DNA of 64,000 nucleotides, taken from Heterostelium album PN500 (Eukaryota > Evosea > Eumycetozoa > Acytosteliales > Acytosteliaceae). A program made the position numbers and the translations under genes. Below, in pieces: positions 57,580 through 64,000 of the stretch; the stretch's first letter is position 1; each line of letters begins with the position of its first letter. The stretch is from positions 62,857-126,856 of the forward strand of contig NW_008805063.1 in NCBI RefSeq assembly GCF_000004825.1. Reading direction: 5' to 3'. The notes under the pieces were generated by a model. It was not told the origin of the DNA, made no database searches, and saw only the letters and a program-made list of their open reading frames with translations.

Positions 57580-59151
57580 GATGTTTGGTAATAAACATAC
57601 TACCAATAAACAATAAATAATATAATTTAATTAAAATAAATTAACTTGAGAATGCAAGTGTAGATTATTTTAAAAAGGTGACAGATAACTATTGTATTAC
57701 TTCTATTATCTATTGACAATAGATTTTACAAATTGATGATCAGACCTGTTTTTGTACAAATATCTTTGAAATACTTTCACACTTTAAACACTTTTTTTAT
57801 TCAAAATAAAAATAAATAAAATTTTATTCTGCTTTTACATATAAAAGAATAAATTACTTTAACAATTTCCAATTCTAAACAGATAAGATAAAAGATTTTG
57901 GTACCAAAATCAATTAATAAAAATAAATAATCAAAAACATAAACAACACATTCAAACAAACACACTGACACAAATAGATACACACAATTATAAACAAAAA
58001 TAATCACACATTAAAAAATAGTATTGTTTAACACATATTAATCAATGTTACCATTTTATTAAGACATTTTTCGATAACTCATCTTACCCCTCTATCTCAC
58101 TTTATTTATTTGTTTCTCTTGGTAAACCAATTAACCTTACTCACGAAACAAATAGATAAAAAATTAAAAGAATAAAATATACTTTCATTTCGAAACAATG
58201 TTTGATTCACATTTATGGTTTTTCTTTTTTTTCCCCTCCACCCAACCATTACTTTCATCCTTTCTCAACTTCCACTTCTTTATTATATTATCATGATAAA
58301 AACATAAACACCAAACAACTACAACAATCAAACAATAATAACTATTTAAGAGATAAAGTTTTTGTTGCAATTCAATTGATTGATTATTGTTTTTTTTTTT
58401 TGATTCTTTTTTTCCTTTTAAACCTTTTTCTCGTCTAATTTGTAAATCACAATCTACAAATAAACAAATCATAAGTCAGTCTACAATTTAAACAATTGAT
58501 TATTAATCCAACAACAATTATAAAATGTAATCATTTTACATATAACATCATCCCAATTTTAATGATAAAAATAATCAAAAAAAAAATAAACAAATAACTA
58601 AATAAAAATAAACAATCAAAAATTAAATAATACAAATTCTATCTATCATATATAATTAAATAGATAGGTAATATTATATTTTTTTAAAATAAATTTATTA
58701 TTCAATAACAAAAACAACATCAATATTTATATTATTTATTTTTTAATTAATCAAACAACACTTACTATATAATATAATCAATAGACAATAACTAAATTTA
58801 ATTGTATCTTTATTTTATTATTAATTATTGATTCAATCAGTTTTGTTTTGTATTATTATATATAGTATAATTTTTATTTATAATTAAACAAGCTTTGTAC
58901 ATTTAGAAATTTAATTTTTTTTTTTTAGTTTTGTGTGTGTGTTTTTTATCCAATTAAGATAAAAAATAAAAATTATATATTAAACATCAAAAAAAAAACA
59001 GAAACAACAACTTCGTCAAATCAATATAAATTAAGTAGTTAATAAATTAATCAAATATATTATTAGTGTTATATATTGTTATAATCATTAGTTGAAAATC
59101 ATTTTTTATATAAATATAGAATCTACATTCTTAAATATATAAATATAAATA
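57580..59151. other. Intergenic region (1.6 kb)
   Basis: Very AT-rich spacer between two plus-strand genes, with many A and T runs. The right end should be the promoter of the BTB gene. No coding or RNA signal seen. Confidence 0.55.
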
Positions 59152-61136
59152 ATGGATATAATGAAATTTCCACTTGATTTAGATAATCTTAATTTAGGTA
59201 ATTTTACTTTTTATTATTAATAGAAATTGATTCTCTTAATCATTATTCAAAGAAATTAATTTTAGTTATTTTCAAAAAAAAAAAAATACAAAAAAAAAAA
59301 ACTTAAAAACTAAAAATAGGTAATTCTGATAAACAAGCTTCATCTTCACCAGTAGTTTCAGCAACAGCATCACAACATCTTCAGAATCCAACATCATTGT
59401 CTCTGTCATCTTCATCACCTTCAAACAGTGATCAACAATATAGCAGTAATAATGATAGCAGTTTAACAGATAGCTCGGCAGTAACTTCGTCATCCTTCCA
59501 TTTTATACAACCATCATTCCAGAAGAACAATACACATGATCTTACATTTCTCTTACCACCACCATCACCATCTACTTCTTCATCATCATCATCATCAAAC
59601 GACAATGTAATAGTATTAAATTATCATAATAAGAATAGCAGTAATAATAGTAATAATAATGATAATATTATAAATATAAATAATTATATAGTTGAAAATG
59701 ATAATGGTGAAGCAGAAGTTAGGATATATGCACACAAATCAATGATACAACATGGTTCGGATTACTTTAGAACGCTGCTTACCAACGGCATGCGAGAGAC
59801 AACACAACAAGAGATCAACATTCCCAATGTGCCAGTCGGTGTCTTTTTTGAGATTCTAATGTTTCTCTACACTTCACACCTGAGAATTCAGAATGACTCA
59901 CTCAATCAGGTATTCATGGTCTGCGACCAGTTCCTCTTGGAAGGCGGCAAACAAATATGTAGAGATTTTATCAAAAAGTTGAACAATGAAGTTTTAGAAG
60001 GTTTTTTATTTGATGTAAGTAACATATAATTATAATTAATTGCTTGTTAACTTTAACTAATATATATATTTACATTTCTTTTTTTTTTTTTCTAGGAGAA
60101 TTTATCTATTTGTAGCGAATTAAATAATCTTTATATAGACCAAGCAGTTTGTAACTCAACATACTTTTTACAGCTGAATAGAGTCAGTAAATTATCAAAA
60201 GATTTACTTATCCGTATTTTAAAGAGCAACGATGTATATTTGAAAGAGATTGATATATTCAAGTCGGCAATAGAGTGGATTCGTTACAATATCAAAGATG
60301 CTTTTATTGGAAGAATTGGTGATGGTAGTGGTGAAACTTCATCAGAGAATGGTATATGCAACGACGACAACAATAATAACAGTAATAATAACAACAATAA
60401 TAACAATGAATTTGACTTTGACTACGACAACAGTAACAACATTAACAATAGCAAAGTTAATAGAGAATTGGCAGAGATTTTCAATTTGATTCGATTCCCA
60501 ACGATGGATTACGAGGATTTAATTACTCTTGTAGAGCCAATGCAAATTGTACCGGATCGATTGTTGCTGGAAGCCTTTCGATTCCTTTCCAGACCAGAGT
60601 TGTATCCAAAGGATATAAATTCATTGAGAAACCATCGATTGCAAGCTCGTAACAAGCAGAATCCACCGCCTACTCCCGGTGTCGATGTCTACAATTTCCT
60701 TTGTCCGGACCACCAGTGTTGCTCATCGGTTTCGTGGACGATCAACAACTTTAGCTCGATCAAGACACAGAAGCACGTTTCCAATACTTTTGAAATCATC
60801 GGACTCAAATGGAAGATGTGGGCCTATCCAGCGGGTGAAGCGAAACACTCGGATTCGTTCTCGGTCTACCTGGAGGCGGTCAGAGTCAAGGAGAAGGAAT
60901 CCTACGATTTCCTTAGAAATACAACCTTCTTTTTCGCGCTGGTCAATCACAAGAACAAGACACTCTCCAAACACTACCCTTCGTCACCCAACGTTTTGTT
61001 CAACTATGAAAAGAGTGTATGGGGCAATGGTTTGATAGAATTGAAGCTACTCTATGACCCAACTCTCGGTTATTTGGATAATGATACCGTTTGTATTCAA
61101 CTCCATATTTTAGAATGCATTGCAATAGAAGGATAA
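59152..61136 (+). CDS. BTB-BACK-MATH domain protein
   Basis: Three exons, 59152-59197, 59320-60014, 60096-61136, 593 aa. After a Ser-rich N-terminus comes a BTB domain (VRIYAHKSMIQHGSDYFRTL, VPVGVFFEILMFLYTSHL), a BACK-like helical region (NLYIDQAVCNSTYFLQL, RIFSRPELYPKD-type helices, with an Asn-rich insert), and a C-terminal MATH domain (VSWTINNFSSIKTQKHVSNTF, KWKMWAYPAG, DSFSVYLEAV, QLHILE). BTB-MATH proteins act as cullin-3 substrate adaptors; the order here (MATH at the C-terminus) is the reverse of metazoan SPOP but is seen in amoebae. It looks intact. Confidence 0.85.
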
Positions 61137-61731
61137 ACAAAATGAATAGAAAGATTAGATTTACTCACTATTGTTTAATGATATTTACATGTAAAAAAAT
61201 CAATAAAAATCCTTTATTATTAAATTTAATCTAGTTGTTATACCTCATATTTGTTTGATAAAATGTTGATTAATCACATCCATTCTTTAATTCAAAATTA
61301 ACTTCAATTTTATTTTATTTTATTTTTTTTTTTTACAGTTTTTACTTTTTCATAATTCTGCAATTGATTGCTATTTTGATTATTATAATTTATTTTAGTT
61401 ATTGATATTTTATAGATTATTAAGTTGATGAGAATACTGATGATTGAATTGGTTAATTGAAAATGAAGATTAAGAAGAGGAACACTTTGATTTCTTCGTA
61501 TTTTGTTCCACCCACACTAATTTATGCGTAAAAATACTCTACTTAGATACTGTTATTTATAAATAATTTCATTACTGATATGTGCTGTAAATACTCATTT
61601 ATGATAGATTCATTAGATAGTAGGTTGTTATCGTTTTCGAAAAGAAAAAAAAAACTTCAATTTTAATTAAAAAAGAATTTCATTACAATTTTTTAAATCC
61701 GATCGCATGCGGAGATTGAAATTTTAAAAGA
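61137..61731. other. Intergenic region with tRNA-flanking palindrome
   Basis: AT-rich spacer. Near its right end at 61703-61712 lies TCGCATGCGG (separate entry). No coding signal seen. Confidence 0.6.
61703..61712. promoter_or_regulatory. CGCATGCG palindrome downstream of tRNA-Tyr
   Basis: TCGCATGCGG, one mismatch from the CCGCATGCGG seen near the other two tRNA genes, 19 nt past the 3' end of tRNA-Tyr. The inner CGCATGCG is fully palindromic. Confidence 0.65.
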
Positions 61732-61821
61732 TCCGACTTGCCAGACTCGAACTAGCAACCTTTTGATATCTCTTGTGATTCTTACTACAGTCAAACACTC
61801 TACCACTTGAGTTAAAGTCGG
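61732..61821 (-). tRNA. tRNA-Tyr(GTA) with intron
   Basis: A 90-nt gene: acceptor CCGACTT/AAGTCGG with discriminator A, D-arm ACTC-AAGTGGTA-GAGT, anticodon stem TTTGA/TCAAA with anticodon GTA, and T-arm GCTAG-TTCGAGT-CTGGC. A 17-nt intron (TAAGAATCACAAGAGAT) sits one base 3' of the anticodon, the canonical place. Mature length is 73 nt. Introns in tRNA-Tyr are near universal in eukaryotes. Confidence 0.95.
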
Positions 61822-62447
61822 AATTTATGCCTATCAAAAAAATTTTGCATCCTCTTCTAAATGGAGGAAAGAGAACTCGCTCAAAAAGAATGGGTCTATA
61901 ACCATTGGAACATATAAATATTTAAGAGTTTAGTAGGATGATATTGGAAAAAGTTCCAATTAAATAGTTTGAAGTTGTAGTTAACTTTTTTTTGAAGAAT
62001 CAGGTTGAGATATTCAACAACACAACAATTGTACCACGGTTTTTATTGTGACTAGTAATTTAACTTCAACTAAAGACCAGGCAGGGAAATGATATCTGTT
62101 CTATGTTCTACTCCTTAGGTTGGGACCACCAGGATACCACTTCAGATGGAGGGCTAAGAAAGTCACAACCGGCTGTTAGACGGATGAATGGAATGTTGCT
62201 GTGATTATATCCTCCCTATAACAAACACTTTTATAACAGCAAACTTATCACCTCTAAGTCATCTGCTTACCTAGAACATCATATTACAGATAAAAAACAA
62301 TTCAGTTTTTAATTTCTATTATTATTAATATCAATTTAAATGAGAGCACCATGCAATAGTAAAAGTCATTTCTGCCGCCCCTACTCTCTCCGATTGTTTT
62401 TGTAAAGTAGAAAATAAAAAACTATTGTTTAATTAAGGTGATTTTAT
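61822..62447. other. Intergenic region holding candidate ncRNA
   Basis: Spacer between tRNA-Tyr and the dehydrogenase gene. The middle (62070-62230) is much richer in G+C than typical spacer and is listed as a candidate RNA gene. The rest is AT-rich. Confidence 0.5.
62070..62230 (+). ncRNA. Candidate structured ncRNA, vaguely SRP-like
   Basis: About 160 bp of roughly 45% G+C in AT-rich spacer, with no open frame. GGGACCACCAGG at 62121-62132 matches a word near the conserved S-domain of eukaryotic SRP RNA and is followed, as there, by a GGAGG and an ACCGG. Helices can be drawn: GGAGG (62147-62151) with CCTCC (62210-62214), enclosing AGTCACA (62160-62166) with TGTGATT (62199-62205). A TTTT run at about 62228 could end Pol III transcription. 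The strand is a guess from these points. The resemblance to SRP RNA is partial; any other structured RNA is possible. Confidence 0.3.
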
Positions 62448-63467
62448 TTAAATATTCACATCTTGTACTTCTACCGGAAGAACTTGAAGTGTTTCTTTCC
62501 ATAATCTTTCTAATAAAGCTTGACCTTCTTCACCATCCAACAAAGCATTTACTTTTGCTGGTTTACAAGCAGAGAAATAGATACCATTTTCAATTCCACT
62601 TTCAACACCGTAATCGACACTGGTTGCTGCTAAAATAGTTGTTTTTGATCCTTCCTCTGGTGTTCTTGCAATAATATAACTTAAAACTGTATTGAGTGTC
62701 TTGAAAGCAAGTTTAGACAACCATGATTTATCATCTTTTAAACCGAGGTCTGATGTAACCATTCCAGGGTTGATAGAGTAGACCGAAATCTTTTTATCTT
62801 CTGCTTGGTTTGATTCTTGAAGGTGTTTCGCCAGACTCTTTGTAAACATAACATTCATCAACTTTGATATCGAGTATCTATCGAATCCAACTATCAAATT
62901 TGGGTCATCCATTGCCTTGATAATATTGGGTTTATCTTTTACTGAAAAGTTGGTCCAAAGATGAACTTCCGATGCCAAATTAATGATTCTTGGATAAACA
63001 TTATTCTCAAGTGCAGTCTTTCTTATCACTGGCAGCAGTAGCAATGTCAACAGCGTAGTTCCAAGATGATTTGTTCCATACATTGTTTCATGTCCATCCT
63101 TTGTCAACGAGAAAGGCATGTTTCCACCGAGTCCGGCATTGTTTATCAGTATGTGAAGTGGCAATGAAGAATCTTGAAATCTCTTTGCAAATGATTTAAT
63201 TGATTCAAACGAAGAAATATCTAATTGCCACGCCTCAATAGCTACACCATTATCATTTTGTAGTTTGGAGATTGCTTCTTTAGCTTTCTCCATATTTCTA
63301 CAAGCCATAATAATTCTCTCTGGATTCATCTTTAGAAGATGTTGAACAGTTGCAAAACCAATTCCAATATTACTTCCAGTGACAATGATCACCTTTCCTT
63401 TGAGATCAACTGGATTGAAATGAAGTTTAGTGTATTGGTCAACGAGAAATTGTTTAACTGATTGCAT
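62448..63467 (-). CDS. Short-chain dehydrogenase/reductase (retinol dehydrogenase/WWOX-like)
   Basis: Single exon, 339 aa, ATG at 63467. Classical SDR motifs: VIIVTGSNIGIGFATVQHLL (TGx3GxG cofactor site), MACRNMEKAKEA (Arg after beta-2, NADP preference likely), LDISSFESI, ILINNAGLG (NNAG), and the active site YSISKLMNV (YxxxK) with an upstream Ser in IINLAS. The family most like it is the retinol dehydrogenase 11-14/WWOX oxidoreductases. The substrate is unknown. It looks intact. Confidence 0.9.
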   Translation of the reverse strand: MQSVKQFLVDQYTKLHFNPVDLKGKVIIVTGSNIGIGFATVQHLLKMNPERIIMACRNMEKAKEAISKLQNDNGVAIEAWQLDISSFESIKSFAKRFQDSSLPLHILINNAGLGGNMPFSLTKDGHETMYGTNHLGTTLLTLLLLPVIRKTALENNVYPRIINLASEVHLWTNFSVKDKPNIIKAMDDPNLIVGFDRYSISKLMNVMFTKSLAKHLQESNQAEDKKISVYSINPGMVTSDLGLKDDKSWLSKLAFKTLNTVLSYIIARTPEEGSKTTILAATSVDYGVESGIENGIYFSACKPAKVNALLDGEEGQALLERLWKETLQVLPVEVQDVNI

Positions 63468-64000
63468 TATTATAATATATAAATTTAGAAAAAGAAAAAA
63501 AATATAAATTTTGATTTTATTTAAAGTTTAAGTTTTTGTTTATTTGATGATTATTAGTTTGATGGTTAAATCATTTGAAATAACAAGTTTATATACTTTT
63601 TTGGTTTCCTAAATAATCGACGGTTTAGATTCACCAGGTCAAAAAAAACCATCAAAATTAAACCTCTTCAAAGAATAAAGTGTGGTTAAAAAAAATTAAC
63701 AAAAAATAATGATTAAAATGACATAATTTCATCGGGTAGACGAAAATTTAATCATACACAACATTGTACAAACCATTAAGTATTGTACAATGATTAATGA
63801 ACATCACCCCATTTTTTAAATTTTATAAATCTAAAATAATATATTTTAAATTATTTATTATCTTTTAGTATAGATAATAATGATAATAAAGATTGTTGTT
63901 GTTATTGTTATAAATTAATTCAAGTTCATCATAATGATTCATTCTTATTAAAAGAAAAATGTGTAGATAAGTTAACTTAAGATTAATAATAATATCGTTG
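63468..64000. other. Upstream region of the dehydrogenase gene
   Basis: AT-rich, with a short inverted repeat TTGTACAA near 63764/63784 (TTGTACAAACC... TATTGTACAATG). No coding signal to the right edge. Confidence 0.5.

Noticed and set aside
57801-58472. Several short frames in the spacer after the cellulase gene
   Set aside because: AT-rich composition, no splice partners and no recognisable domain.
1-64000. CRISPR array, operon structure, bacterial riboswitch
   Set aside because: The window is eukaryotic with spliced genes; no regularly spaced repeats were seen.

Overview
The window is nuclear DNA of a social amoeba (dictyostelid). The evidence is strongly AT-rich intergenic DNA, short (about 60-110 bp) AT-rich introns with GTAAGT/GTATGT donors, A-rich start contexts, and long Gln/Asn/Ser/Thr homopolymers inside otherwise conserved eukaryotic proteins. 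Coding stretches are clearly richer in G+C than I would expect for D. discoideum, so a group 1-2 species (Cavenderia- or Heterostelium-like) is my guess; this is inference.

Layout. 1-3022 (-): N-terminal part of a BRM/SNF2 chromatin-remodelling ATPase, cut by the left edge. 4.4-6.8 kb (-): secreted subtilisin-like protease. 7.4-10.7 kb: small DUF4536 membrane protein, dolichol kinase and a tiny B12D/NDUFA4-like mitochondrial protein. 13.5-19.4 kb: aspartate aminotransferase, AlkB-like dioxygenase, a small secreted Cys-rich protein and an ABCF ATPase. 20.9-22.5 kb: ankyrin-type protein.

22.7-33.6 kb is the accessory region. It holds a seven-exon minus-strand gene for a very large (about 1742 aa) Fanzor-like RNA-guided nuclease (TnpB relative) and, divergently, a DDE-transposase-like gene with a low-complexity tail. 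34-41.3 kb: tRNA-Gln, TTC5, a secreted or membrane protein, tRNA-Pro and an LSM (NAA38-like) protein. 41.7-51.6 kb: SUV39-type histone methyltransferase, mitochondrial acyl carrier protein, LRR protein, a mitochondrial helical-repeat protein and Thg1. 51.6-61.1 kb: an orphan exon-like fragment, a broken protein kinase gene, a GH9 cellulase and a BTB-BACK-MATH protein. 61.7-63.5 kb: intron-containing tRNA-Tyr, a candidate structured ncRNA and a short-chain dehydrogenase.

The signals I would follow first are these. (1) The Fanzor gene keeps the two RuvC aspartates and the relocated glutamate. (2) The palindrome CCGCATGCGG (one copy has a single mismatch) lies 19-29 nt downstream of all three tRNA genes and I saw it nowhere else. 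(3) An unassigned conserved-looking RNA candidate lies near 62.1 kb. Exon joins were checked by hand: for each spliced gene given with exon coordinates the exon lengths sum to a whole number of codons. I could run no database search.
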